A DNA stretch of 64,000 nucleotides from Burkholderia pseudomultivorans (GTDB taxonomy: Bacteria > Pseudomonadota > Gammaproteobacteria > Burkholderiales > Burkholderiaceae), in the NCBI RefSeq assembly GCF_001718415.1, contig NZ_CP013378.1:4712001-4776000 (forward strand), written 5' to 3'. Shown piece by piece: positions 49,124 to 58,268 of the stretch; the stretch's first letter is position 1, and each line of letters starts with the position of its first letter. A program made the translations under genes and the position numbers. The notes beneath the pieces were generated by a model that saw nothing but the letters and a program-made list of their open reading frames with translations, had not been told where the DNA came from and did no database searches.

Positions 49124-49888
49124 ATGACTCGACACGCCGGAAAATGGAAAGCATGGGCGCTCGCCGTCGCCGCGACGATCTCGCTCGCCGCCGGGAACGG
49201 TCACGCGAGCGTCGTGATTGGCGGTACGCGCGTGGTCTATCCGGAAAAAGACCGTGAAGTCACGGTGCGGCTGACTAACGAAGGAGAAAAACCGGCGCTG
49301 GTGCAGGCGTGGGTCGATTCGGGCAATCCGAACGCACTGCCCGACGACACGAAGGCGCCGTTCATCCTGACGCCGCCGCTGTTCCGCATCGACCCGGCGC
49401 AGGGCCAGAGCCTGCGCGTGCTCTACACGAAAGACGCGCTTCCCCAGGACAAGGAATCGCTGTTCTGGCTCAACGTGCTGGAAGTTCCGCCCGAACTCGA
49501 TCGCGACGAAGCGCAGCCGAATTCGCTGCAACTGGCGTTCCGCACGCGCATCAAGCTGTTCTTCCGGCCGGCGGCCCTGCAGGACAGCGCAGCCGAGGCA
49601 CCGTCGAAGGTCACCTGGAAGCTCGCGCATCTCGACGGCGGCCGCTATGGCGTCGAGGCGCACAACCCGACGCCTTACCACGTCACGTTCAGCCGCGTCG
49701 CGCTCAAGACGGGCGACACCGTCCGGACCAATTCGCTCGGCGGCATGGTCGATCCCGGCGCCACCGCCACGTTCGGCATCGACGGCCTGACGGCATTGCC
49801 GGCCGGCCCCGCCGAGGTCGACTACACGTATCTCGACGATTACGGCAGCGGCGTGCCCGGCAAGGCCGTCCCGCAACCCGCCCGATAA
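49124..49888 (+). CDS. Periplasmic fimbrial chaperone (PapD-like)
   Basis: A 254-aa chaperone. A signal peptide of about 28 residues is followed by two Ig-like domains. The G1-strand donor motif and the conserved TRVVYPEKDREVTVRLTNEG, then LFWLNVLEVPP and RTRIKLFFRPAAL, are the PapD family signatures with the invariant Arg and Lys. It binds pilins on the periplasmic side and delivers them to the usher. 95 bp follows pilin 1. Confidence 0.96.
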   Translation: MTRHAGKWKAWALAVAATISLAAGNGHASVVIGGTRVVYPEKDREVTVRLTNEGEKPALVQAWVDSGNPNALPDDTKAPFILTPPLFRIDPAQGQSLRVLYTKDALPQDKESLFWLNVLEVPPELDRDEAQPNSLQLAFRTRIKLFFRPAALQDSAAEAPSKVTWKLAHLDGGRYGVEAHNPTPYHVTFSRVALKTGDTVRTNSLGGMVDPGATATFGIDGLTALPAGPAEVDYTYLDDYGSGVPGKAVPQPAR

Positions 49889-49959
49889 CTCGCGCCCGCC
49901 ACGCGGGCACCCGAGCCGTCGATCCCCGGAAACACTTCATCATCAGGGTCCTGGACAGG

Positions 49960-52683
49960 ATGCGCAAGTCAATCAAGTCGCGCGCGCGATTGCAGTTCGC
50001 GCTCAAGCCGAGTCATGCATGTGTGCTGGCGGCGCTCGGCGGCGTCGCCGCAACGCATGCCGGCGCGGCCGCCGCGGCGGAAGCCGGTCAGCCGCCCGAA
50101 GTCCGCTTCAGCGACACGCTGCTGCTGAAAGGGCGAGGCCAGCGCATCGACGTATCGCGGTTCGCGCGCGGCAATCCCGTCGCGCCCGGAGAATACACGG
50201 CCGACATCGCACTGAACGGCAAATGGATCGGCCGCTCGGCGCTGCGATTCGTCGGCGCGCCGGGCAGCGACAGCGCAACGCTGTGCGTCGATGCGCCGCT
50301 GGCGACGCGTATCGCGCTCGACGACGCCGCCCTCACCGACGCCGGCCGCGCCGAGCTGGCGAAGATCCGCGCGGGCGAATGCGGCGACTTCCCGCTGCTC
50401 GCCGACGGTGCGTCGTACCGTTTCGACCAGGCCGATTTCCGGCTCGAGCTGACCATTCCGCAAGCCGCGCTGCAGCGCCAGCCGCGCGGCTACGTGAGCC
50501 CCGAGCTGTGGGACGCGGGCATTCCGTCGGCCACGTTGAAGTACAACTTCAATACCTATCGCTCGTCGTCCTTCGGGCATGCGAGCAACATGGCCTATCT
50601 GGGCCTGAACGGCGGCATCAACGTCGCCGGCTGGCATCTGCGGCACACCGGCTCGTATGCGTGGAACACGGGCAGCACCGGCCGCTACTACGCGGTGTCG
50701 ACCTACGTGCAGCGCGACCTGCCGGCGCTGCGCAGCCAGGTCACGCTCGGCGAGGTGTTTACCGACGGCTCGATATTCGACAGCGTCGGCCTGCGCGGCG
50801 TCACGATCGCCACCGACGACCGCATGCTGCCCGACTCGCAGCGCGGCTACGCGCCACTGGTCCGCGGCGTGGCCAACAGCAACGCGCACGTCAAGGTTTC
50901 GCAGAACGGCAACACGCTGTACGAAACCAACGTGCCGCCCGGCGCGTTCGAGATCAACGACCTCTATCCGACCGGCTATGGCGGCGACCTGCTGGTGACG
51001 ATCACCGAGGCGAACGGCAGCACGCGCAGCTTCACGGTGCCGTATGCGTCCGTGTCGCAGTCGCTGCGCGAAGGGAACACGCGCTTCAGCGTCTCGCTCG
51101 GCCAGTTCCGCGAACAACTGGTCGACGCGCATCCGAATTTCGCGCAGGCGACGATCCAGCACGGCTTCAGCAACGTGTTCACCGGCTACGCGGGCGTTAT
51201 CGCGGCACGCGGCTATGTCGCCGGGCTCGTCGGCAGCGCGTTCAATACGCGCTGGGGCGCGTTCGCCGTCGACTTCACGCAGGCGAAAGCCGAGATTCCG
51301 GGCGCCGCCGCGACCACCGGCCAGAGCGCGCGCATCACCTACAGCAAGCTGGTGCCGGCGACCGACACCAGTATCGCGATCGCCGCCTACCGCTATTCGT
51401 CGCGCGGCTTCTGGACGGCGCGCAACGCAATCTACGCGCGCAGCCTGGTCGCGACCGGCCAGCGCGCGGACGACGTCGCCCGCGAACGCAGCCAGCTGCA
51501 GCTGACGGTGAGCCAGGACCTCGGCACGCGCTGGGGCAGCGCCTATGCGATCGGCTCGATGCAGAACTACTGGAACCAGCCGGGCTCGACCACCAGCGTG
51601 CAGCTCGGCTACAGCAACACATTGAAGCTCGCCGGCCACACCCTGAGCTACAACCTGTCGTTCTCGCGCCAGCGAAACGGGTTCTCGCAGGATTTCGACA
51701 ATCGGCTGTACGCCAATCTGACGATCCCGCTCGGCAAGCACGTCAACGCGCCGACGCTGTCGGCATCGCTGTCGCGCGACACGCGGGGCGGCTCGTCGCA
51801 ATTGATCGGGCTGAACGGCTCGGCCGGCGAAAGCGGCGAATTCTCGTACAGCGTCACGGGCAGCCGCTCGCCCGGCTCGCTGTATGGCGGCGGGACCGCC
51901 CAGTATCGCGCGCCGTATGCGAGCCTGTCCGCTGCCGCCTCCGGCGGCTCGGGGCAATCGCAGATCTCGGCAGGCCTGTCCGGCGCACTGGTCGCCCATT
52001 CCGGCGGCGTCACGTTCGCGAACGACCTCGGCGAGACGGCCGCGCTCGTCGAAGCGCGCGATGCCAAGGGCGCACGCGTGACGAACGGCTCGGGCATCCG
52101 CATCGACGGTCGCGGCTACGCGATCGTGCCGTCGCTGTCGCCGTACATACTCAACACGATCAGCATCGACCCGAAGGGCATCCCGCTCGACGTCGAGCTG
52201 CAATCGACGAGCCGGCAGGTCGCGCCGCGCGCCAACGCGCTCGTGGCGGTGCGCTTCGCGACCACCACCGGCCGTGCGGCGCTGATCACGCCGCGCCTGC
52301 CGGACGGCAAGTCGCTGCCGTTCGGCACCCACGTGTTCGACAGCACCGGCGCCAGCGTCGGCGTCATCGCACAGAGCAGCCATCTGTTCGTCCGCGGCAT
52401 TCCGGACGACGGCGTGCTGACCGCAAAGTGGGGCAACGGCCCGCGGGATTCCTGCTCGTTTTCGTACCGGCTTCCGACGGCACCGCGCAAGGACGCGGGC
52501 TACGCGCGCGTCGACGCAACCTGCGGCGGCGGCGCATTGGCCGACGCCCCGTCGTACGCGATCCCGCTGACCTCGCGGCCGGCCGCGCACGACGCCGGCG
52601 AAGCCGCCCCGCTGACGCAGCATGCCGACACGCAGGTGTCGGCATCCCGGAACCCCTCCGCCATGAAGGAAATTTCACAATGA
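49960..52683 (+). CDS. Fimbrial outer-membrane usher
   Basis: A 907-aa usher. The N-terminal signal (about 1-40) precedes the N-terminal chaperone-binding domain (VRFSDTLLLKGRGQRIDVSR), then the 24-strand barrel with its plug (about 120-640; SLGLNGGINVAGWHLRHTG-like segments, GRNVPPGPFEI-type YETNVPPGAFEINDLYPTGY). Two C-terminal domains follow, ending with the final CGGGALADAPSY section. It forms the pore through which pili are extruded. The start ATG at 49960 follows GGACAGG. It overlaps the adhesin start by four bases. Confidence 0.95.
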   Translation: MRKSIKSRARLQFALKPSHACVLAALGGVAATHAGAAAAAEAGQPPEVRFSDTLLLKGRGQRIDVSRFARGNPVAPGEYTADIALNGKWIGRSALRFVGAPGSDSATLCVDAPLATRIALDDAALTDAGRAELAKIRAGECGDFPLLADGASYRFDQADFRLELTIPQAALQRQPRGYVSPELWDAGIPSATLKYNFNTYRSSSFGHASNMAYLGLNGGINVAGWHLRHTGSYAWNTGSTGRYYAVSTYVQRDLPALRSQVTLGEVFTDGSIFDSVGLRGVTIATDDRMLPDSQRGYAPLVRGVANSNAHVKVSQNGNTLYETNVPPGAFEINDLYPTGYGGDLLVTITEANGSTRSFTVPYASVSQSLREGNTRFSVSLGQFREQLVDAHPNFAQATIQHGFSNVFTGYAGVIAARGYVAGLVGSAFNTRWGAFAVDFTQAKAEIPGAAATTGQSARITYSKLVPATDTSIAIAAYRYSSRGFWTARNAIYARSLVATGQRADDVARERSQLQLTVSQDLGTRWGSAYAIGSMQNYWNQPGSTTSVQLGYSNTLKLAGHTLSYNLSFSRQRNGFSQDFDNRLYANLTIPLGKHVNAPTLSASLSRDTRGGSSQLIGLNGSAGESGEFSYSVTGSRSPGSLYGGGTAQYRAPYASLSAAASGGSGQSQISAGLSGALVAHSGGVTFANDLGETAALVEARDAKGARVTNGSGIRIDGRGYAIVPSLSPYILNTISIDPKGIPLDVELQSTSRQVAPRANALVAVRFATTTGRAALITPRLPDGKSLPFGTHVFDSTGASVGVIAQSSHLFVRGIPDDGVLTAKWGNGPRDSCSFSYRLPTAPRKDAGYARVDATCGGGALADAPSYAIPLTSRPAAHDAGEAAPLTQHADTQVSASRNPSAMKEISQ

Positions 52684-53717
52684 CTCGATCGCTGCAACGC
52701 AGACACGTCGTCCGTTGGCTGTACGCGATGTTGATCGCCATCGCGTGGGCGGCGCCTGCCCATGCTCAAAGCTGCTCTTACTCGCCGCCGAATGCGGACT
52801 CGTTCCGCTTCGGCTTCCCGCAGTGGATCGGCGTGCCGTCCGGCGCGCAGAACGGTACGGTGCTTGCAACCACGACCATGTCGATTGGCTACAGCTGTCC
52901 GCCCACGACCAGCGCTTCCGGCTGGAGCTTCAGCTATCGCTCGTTTTTCCGTTCTTCGGCGAGCGTGCCGGGCGACCTGTACTACAACGCCAACATGGGC
53001 ATCGGGGTTCGGGTCACCAACCTGAACACCGGACAGCAAATGAACAACGACTACAACTACGGGTTCGCGCAATGGATGCCGCCGCGGACCGGCACGGCCC
53101 CGTTCTCCGGCACGCTGGACTTCAAGATCGAACTCGTGAAGCTCAACGACATGATCTACAGCCCGCCTCCCAGCATGGCGGCGGGTCTCAATCTCCAATT
53201 CGGCGAATTCAGGATTATCAATAACGCGACGTTCATCGCCAACCCGGTCAACATCATGTGGAACAACGGCCCGCTGACGATCACCACGATCCCGCAGAGC
53301 TGCCGCGCCACGCTGCCCGACACGCCCGTGCAGCTGGACAGCGTCTATACGTCGCGCTTGCCGATGCCCGGCTCGACGGCAGGCGACAAACCCTTCAACG
53401 TCGGCTTGTCCTGCTCGCCCGGCACGAACGTCTACGTCACGCTGACCGACCTGAGCAATCCCGGCAACACGACCAATCAGTTGACGCTCGCGCCCGGCTC
53501 GACCGCTTCGGGCGTCCAGCTGCGGCTGCTGCGACCGGGCGGCGTGCCGGTCAGCTTCGGGCCCGACAGCTCGAGCGCCGGCAACCTGAACCAGTGGTAT
53601 CTCGGCCCGTCGGGCAGCACGACCGGCATTCCGTTGACGGCCCAGTACATCGCGACCGGCGCGGTGAAGGCCGGATCGGTGAAAGGCCTGGCGTCGTTCA
53701 CGCTGAGCTACCAATGA
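52680..53717 (+). CDS. Fimbrial tip adhesin (two-domain pilin)
   Basis: A 345-aa protein about twice the length of the flanking pilins. A signal peptide (residues 1-27, ending AHA-QS) is followed by an N-terminal domain of about 190 residues rich in aromatic and Asn residues, suggestive of a carbohydrate-binding lectin domain as in FimH-type adhesins. The C-terminal 160 residues form a pilin domain (QSCRATLPDTPVQLDSV and the terminal SFTLSYQ). The binding target is unknown. The ATG at 52680 overlaps the usher stop as ATGA. Confidence 0.85.
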   Translation: MTRSLQRRHVVRWLYAMLIAIAWAAPAHAQSCSYSPPNADSFRFGFPQWIGVPSGAQNGTVLATTTMSIGYSCPPTTSASGWSFSYRSFFRSSASVPGDLYYNANMGIGVRVTNLNTGQQMNNDYNYGFAQWMPPRTGTAPFSGTLDFKIELVKLNDMIYSPPPSMAAGLNLQFGEFRIINNATFIANPVNIMWNNGPLTITTIPQSCRATLPDTPVQLDSVYTSRLPMPGSTAGDKPFNVGLSCSPGTNVYVTLTDLSNPGNTTNQLTLAPGSTASGVQLRLLRPGGVPVSFGPDSSSAGNLNQWYLGPSGSTTGIPLTAQYIATGAVKAGSVKGLASFTLSYQ

Positions 53718-53948
53718 GCACCGTTCATCGAAGGCCGTGCAGCGCACGGCCCGACCCGATGCTTGCCCGGCATTGTTTGCACTCCGTGTCGAACGATGCC
53801 GAGCGGCAACCGTTTCCGGCCGCCTGCGCGGTGCAGGCAGCCGGATTCCTCCAATGACGCGAACGGCCGGAAACCGGTTCGACAACGCCTGCAATACCGA
53901 GCCGGCCGCCTCGCATCATTGATTTACCCATGTCCATATGGAGAACAC
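53718..53948 (+). other. Spacer between the adhesin and second pilin genes with hairpin
   Basis: A 231-bp space with an eight-base perfect hairpin GGCCGTGC / GCACGGCC (53733-53751) just after the adhesin stop. There is no T run. It could be an mRNA processing or stabilising element permitting higher output of the downstream pilin. No clear promoter was seen; the gene may have its own. Confidence 0.4.
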
Positions 53949-54491
53949 ATGAAAGCAACTCTTCGCACGCTCGTCGCCGTCGCGGCATTCGCGTCGCTCG
54001 CCCCGTCGGTTTCGCATGCCACCGACGGCCAGATCACGTTCACGGGCACCGTCAAGGCCCAGACCTGCCAGATCAACGGCAACGGTACCGGCAGCAAGAA
54101 CTTCACCGTCGCGCTGCCGCCGGTGTCGATCACGTCGCTCGCCCAGGGCGGCACCACGGCCGGCCGCACGGCCTTCACGATCAGCCTGACGAACTGCTCG
54201 CCGGCGACGGGCAACGTCTACACGCACTTCGAACCGAGCGACACCATCAACACGGCGAGCGGCAACCTGCTCAACGCGGAAGGCACCGCATCGAACGTCG
54301 AAGTCGGTGTGCTGAACAACCCGGACACGAGCATCATCAAGCTCGGCTCGGCCAACGAAAACTCGAAGCCGGTCGCGCTCGAGAACGGCGCGGCGACGCT
54401 CGCGTACTACGCGCAATACGTCGCGATGGGTGGCCCGGCAACGGCCGGCACGGTCAAGACGTCGGCGCTGTACTCGATCGTCTACCAGTAA
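53949..54491 (+). CDS. Fimbrial subunit (chaperone-usher pilin 2)
   Basis: A 180-aa pilin closely resembling pilin 1 (same Cys pair KAQTCQING and LTNCSPATG; shared NFTVALP, HFEPSDTIN/YFEPGTTVN, NVEVGVLN/NVEIGLLN, IIKLGS and terminal TSALYSIVYQ). About half the mature residues agree. Residues 1-25 form the signal peptide. It ends the fimbrial group. The two pilins could be alternative major subunits, or major and minor ones. Confidence 0.92.
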   Translation: MKATLRTLVAVAAFASLAPSVSHATDGQITFTGTVKAQTCQINGNGTGSKNFTVALPPVSITSLAQGGTTAGRTAFTISLTNCSPATGNVYTHFEPSDTINTASGNLLNAEGTASNVEVGVLNNPDTSIIKLGSANENSKPVALENGAATLAYYAQYVAMGGPATAGTVKTSALYSIVYQ

Positions 54492-54950
54492 TACGTCGGC
54501 ACGCCGACCCTGCGCCCGCGGCGAACACGGGCGCGGGGTCTCCCGTCTCGTCCGGCGCGCGCGTCGGAAACGCCGCTCGATCGCGTAACTTGCCGTCGCG
54601 CGACGGTGCATCACACCGCCGCCGCGCGCGGCCCACCCGCGTCGGGTGGCCTCGATCGAACGCCGCTTCGTCGCTCCGAGCGGCACGTCGGCACGCCGCA
54701 CGGCCATGCCGACCTTCAGGCGAAGCCCGCTCGCGATAAGCAACCACGCCCGCAGCGACGGCCCCTCATGCGCCATCCGGCGCGCCGCTGCGCCGCATGA
54801 CCGCCGCCGCGCCTGCGTCTCGCGCGGGTCCGCACACGTCGCATTCGCGGTCATTCCGCCCTCATCTCCGCGCAATTCCAGACATGTCCTATTGCCGCGT
54901 GTTAGCTCGATTGGTTTAATTTTAGCTTTCATTTCTTCGTTTCGACACTC
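54492..54950 (+). other. Gene-free stretch upstream of the autotransporter gene
   Basis: About 460 bp with no gene. The final 60 bases turn AT-rich (54901-54945), likely the autotransporter promoter. No good ribosome-binding site precedes the ATG at 54951. Nothing else stands out. Confidence 0.4.
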
Positions 54951-57900
54951 ATGACCGCATCCACCCACCCTTTCCCGAAAGCGCCCGCCGCGCGGCGTCG
55001 TGCCGGATCCGGCGGCAACACGACGCCTGGCATGCCCGACATGCCGCCGGTACCGCTATCCATCTGCGCGGCGCTGATCGTCGCGATCATGGCGCCGCTG
55101 TCCGCCACCGCGCAGGTCGTCAACAACCCGCAGTACGCGAACGGCGAGCATGTCGAAATCGCCGCCGGCGATTACGCGACCGTCAACTACGATTCGGTGC
55201 TGAACGTCAGCAAGGGCGGGCTGATGACGGCGACCGGCCCGGTGCGCGTGTTTTCGAAGGGCATCGGTGCGATCGGCCTGTACGTGGAAGGCGCGGGTTC
55301 GCGTATCGAGTTGCAGGACAGCCAGGTTCACACGACCGGCAATTCCGCCTACGGCCTCTATCTGTTCCACGGCTCCGGCGCGCCCGACGGCGCCAGCGCG
55401 CTGCTCGACAACACGACGCTCAATACGCTGGACGACAACGCCGCCGGCGTGCGCATGTACGGCTCCGGCAACCGGCTCGACATGGTCGGCGGCTCGATCG
55501 ACACGCTCGGCCGCGAGGCATACGGCATCTACGTCGGCCCGGGCCCCGGCGCGTCGATCGCGGTCGCCGACACGCGCATCCGCACCGTCGGCGCGTTCGC
55601 ACCCGCCATCGCGGTGGGCTCGGACGGCAACCATGCGAAGCTCGAACGGCTCGACGTCACGACGGAAGGCCAGGAGTCGTCGGCGCTCAGCCTGATCGGC
55701 GAGAACACGATGTCGATCACCGACTCGACGCTGCGCACCAACGGGTTCCTCGCGCCGGCCGTGGACCTTCGCGAGGGCGCGATGACGATGGCGCGCACCG
55801 ACGTGATCACGACCGGCGAAAGCTCACACGGTCTCTATGCATCGCGCGAGCTCGCGCTCGACGCCCAGACCGCGCAACTCGACGTCACCGATTCGCGCGT
55901 CACCACGCACGGCCTGGGCGCAATCGGCACGATCGCGCGCGACGGCGCGGAAGTCACGCTCACCGGCACCGCCGTCGAAACGCACGGCGACAAGGCGATC
56001 GGCGTGCTGTCGGTGCGCGACGACTCCATCGTCAGCATGCTCGACAGCACGGTCGCCACCAACGGCGCGCGCGCACGCGGCGTACAGGCGAGCTACGGCG
56101 GCCTGGTCGATCTCGTCAATACGACGGTCCGCACCGAAGGCGAGCACGCAGCCGGCGCCGGCATATTCGGCGGCGAACTGCATCTCGACGGCGGCTCGAT
56201 CGTCAGCGCGCAAGGCAGCGCGATCGAAGCGACCACCGGCCTCGTGCGCGCGTCCGGCGGCGCGCACCTCGAGGGCGGCAACGGCACGCTGCTCGCCGTC
56301 GCGGCCACGGCCGGCGAGCCGGTGCATCTGATGCTCGACAACGCCACCGCGCGCGGCAATATCGTCAACGTGCCGGCCGAGGACGGCAGCCCGACGCCCG
56401 TCGTCACGAACCTCGCGCTGTCGCGCGGCGCCGCGTGGGAAGGCGCGACGCAGGCGGTCCGCGCGGTGTCGATGCAGGGCGACAGCCAGTGGTCGGTCAC
56501 CGGCGACTCCACCGTGCAGGCCGTCACGCTCGACCAATCGACGATCGCGTTCGGCGCGCCAGTCGGCGGCGCGCACAAGACGCTCGTCGTGCAGGGCGAC
56601 TACACGGCGCGCGACGGCAAGGTCATCCTGAACACCGTGTACGGCGACGATCTTGCACCGACCGACAAGCTCGTGATCGACGGCGGCCACGCGTCGGGCA
56701 ACACGGCGCTGGTCGTGAAGCGCGCCAGCGGCGACGGCGCCGCGACGGCCGTCGGCATCCCGCTCGTCGAGACCCGCAACGGCGGCACGACCGATGCGGC
56801 AGCCTTCGCGCTCGACGCGGCGTCCGACGGCTACCGCAAGGATTTCGGCACGATTTCGGCGGGCGGCTACGACTACATGCTGACGCGCGGCGGGCGGGCC
56901 GGCCACGTCGACGACTGGTACCTCGTCTCCGCGGCCAAGCCCGTGCCCGAACCCGAGCCGGTCGAACCGGAAACCGTCCCGCCGCAGCCCGAAGTCGTCC
57001 CGCCGCCCGTGCGCGCCGTCGCCCCGGAGCCGGACGCCTATCTCGCGAACGCGGACGCCGCGATCCTGATGCCGATCCACACGCTGCACGATCGCAGCGA
57101 CCAGACGCTGCGCGAACAGACCGACGAAAACACGCGCTACGGCGCCGTATGGTTGCGCGCGCAGGGACAGTCCACGTCGCTCGGCGGCGGCCGCAGCGTC
57201 AGCGGCAACGGCCGCCTGATTCACGTGGGCGCGGACATGTTCCGCTTCGACGACGGTCGCGGCGGCAGTTTCCGGCTCGGCGCGATGGGCATGTACGCGA
57301 GCGCCACGAGCTGGTCGACGCGCTCACTGTGGAACCCGGTCGCGCAGCGCTATGCGCCGGCGACCGCCCGCGGCAGCGTCGACGGCTACAACTTCGGCGT
57401 GTACGGCACGTGGTACGGCAAGCGCGACATCCTGACCGGGCCGCACGTCGATACGTGGCTGATGTACGGCACGTACGACAACCACGTCGGCGGCAGCCTG
57501 CCGGGCGACCGCTACCGGTCGCGCACGCTCACCGCGTCGGTCGAGGCCGGCTATTCGTTCGGCATGTACGACGACGGCCGGTCGCGCTTTTTCGTCGAGC
57601 CGGGCGCGCAGATCGTGTACTCGAACTACCAGGCGGCAGGGCATGACTCGCCGGGCGGCTATATCGGCGTGCAGCGCGCGAACGACGTGCTCACGCGCAT
57701 CGGCGTGCGCGTGCACGGCGTCTCGCCGATCTCCGCATCGCAGGAACTGCGGCCGTTCATCGAGGCGAACTGGTGGCACGGGCCCGGCTCGCACCGGCTC
57801 AGCGTCGACGGCAACCCGTTCGAGCTGCGGATGCCGCGCGACCGCGCCGAGCTGAAGCTGGGCGCGACCGGGCAGATCACGCGGAATCTCGCCGTATCGG

Positions 57901-57980
57901 TCAGCTTCGGCGTCGACGCCAACCTGTCGAACTACGCGACGGTGAAGGGGCAGCTCGCGGCGAAATATCGCTGGCGATAA
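54951..57980 (+). CDS. Autotransporter (type Va), pertactin-like passenger
   Basis: A 1009-aa surface protein. A long N-terminal extension (about 1-36) leads to the signal hydrophobic core LSICAALIVAIMAPLSATAQ (about 36-55). The passenger (about 56-660) is built of degenerate repeats of about 25-30 residues around VxTxGxxAxG (eleven seen, residues about 125-410), which should form a beta helix. A pertactin-type autochaperone region follows, then a Pro/Glu-rich linker (PVPEPEPVEPETVPPQPEVV, about 664-683), and a C-terminal beta-barrel of about 285 residues. It ends KYRWR rather than the usual aromatic residue. It follows the fimbrial genes and may share their niche role; no enzymatic motif was seen. 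Confidence 0.92.
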   Translation: MTASTHPFPKAPAARRRAGSGGNTTPGMPDMPPVPLSICAALIVAIMAPLSATAQVVNNPQYANGEHVEIAAGDYATVNYDSVLNVSKGGLMTATGPVRVFSKGIGAIGLYVEGAGSRIELQDSQVHTTGNSAYGLYLFHGSGAPDGASALLDNTTLNTLDDNAAGVRMYGSGNRLDMVGGSIDTLGREAYGIYVGPGPGASIAVADTRIRTVGAFAPAIAVGSDGNHAKLERLDVTTEGQESSALSLIGENTMSITDSTLRTNGFLAPAVDLREGAMTMARTDVITTGESSHGLYASRELALDAQTAQLDVTDSRVTTHGLGAIGTIARDGAEVTLTGTAVETHGDKAIGVLSVRDDSIVSMLDSTVATNGARARGVQASYGGLVDLVNTTVRTEGEHAAGAGIFGGELHLDGGSIVSAQGSAIEATTGLVRASGGAHLEGGNGTLLAVAATAGEPVHLMLDNATARGNIVNVPAEDGSPTPVVTNLALSRGAAWEGATQAVRAVSMQGDSQWSVTGDSTVQAVTLDQSTIAFGAPVGGAHKTLVVQGDYTARDGKVILNTVYGDDLAPTDKLVIDGGHASGNTALVVKRASGDGAATAVGIPLVETRNGGTTDAAAFALDAASDGYRKDFGTISAGGYDYMLTRGGRAGHVDDWYLVSAAKPVPEPEPVEPETVPPQPEVVPPPVRAVAPEPDAYLANADAAILMPIHTLHDRSDQTLREQTDENTRYGAVWLRAQGQSTSLGGGRSVSGNGRLIHVGADMFRFDDGRGGSFRLGAMGMYASATSWSTRSLWNPVAQRYAPATARGSVDGYNFGVYGTWYGKRDILTGPHVDTWLMYGTYDNHVGGSLPGDRYRSRTLTASVEAGYSFGMYDDGRSRFFVEPGAQIVYSNYQAAGHDSPGGYIGVQRANDVLTRIGVRVHGVSPISASQELRPFIEANWWHGPGSHRLSVDGNPFELRMPRDRAELKLGATGQITRNLAVSVSFGVDANLSNYATVKGQLAAKYRWR

Positions 57981-57994
57981 GGCCCGGGCCGGCC

Positions 57995-58030
57995 CGAAGC
58001 CGCGGCGGCAGCCGGCGCGCCGCGGCTTCG
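57995..58030 (+). terminator. Hairpin after the autotransporter gene
   Basis: A 13-base perfect inverted repeat (57995-58007 with 58018-58030, loop of ten) 15 bp after the stop codon, with no T run. It may end the autotransporter transcript before the metX promoter. Confidence 0.5.
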
Positions 58031-58053
58031 CGTCCCGCGCCGGCAATTTCCGC

Positions 58054-58059
58054 TATACT
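58054..58059 (+). promoter_or_regulatory. -10 box of the metX promoter
   Basis: TATACT here is the best -10 candidate; its -35 is weak. The start would fall near 58066, about 30 bases before the riboswitch-like P1 stem and giving a leader of about 200 bases. Confidence 0.5.
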
Positions 58060-58094
58060 CTGCCGACTGCCGCCACCTTGGCGGCCGGTCGGAA

Positions 58095-58268
58095 GCGCGC
58101 CGATTTGCTGACTCGATTGCGGGCGCGCGAACCGACCGGGGCCCGGTTCGTCCTTGCCCCGGCGGTTCACTACAAATGCGGCTAAAGAGGTCGTCAGCCG
58201 CGCATCTTCGACTCCGCGCATCGCCGACACCGTTTAGCCGCCCAGTCATAAGGCATAAGGCGGAACGA
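58095..58268 (+). promoter_or_regulatory. metX leader: candidate SAM-II-type riboswitch with SD-masking expression platform
   Basis: P1 is a seven-base perfect stem GCGCGCC (58095-58101) / GGCGCGC (58122-58128). Its 20-base loop starts GATTT and ends GATTGCG, as in SAM-II (GAUUU...AUUGC). L3 holds an inserted hairpin (GAACCG 58129-58134 / CGGTTC 58144-58149) and ends AAATGCG; then GCTAAAGAGGT (58181-58191). This 3' block closely matches the SAM-II AAAUGUAGCUAAAAAGG. ACT in the loop (58111-58113) can pair with GGT (58189-58191) at canonical spacing. Downstream, CCGCC (58238-58242) can mask GGCGG (58259-58263) of the metX ribosome site. TTTAGCCGC (58233-58241) is exactly complementary to GCGGCTAAA (58178-58186), giving a competing anti-masking pair. 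Seen by eye, not computed. Confidence 0.7.
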
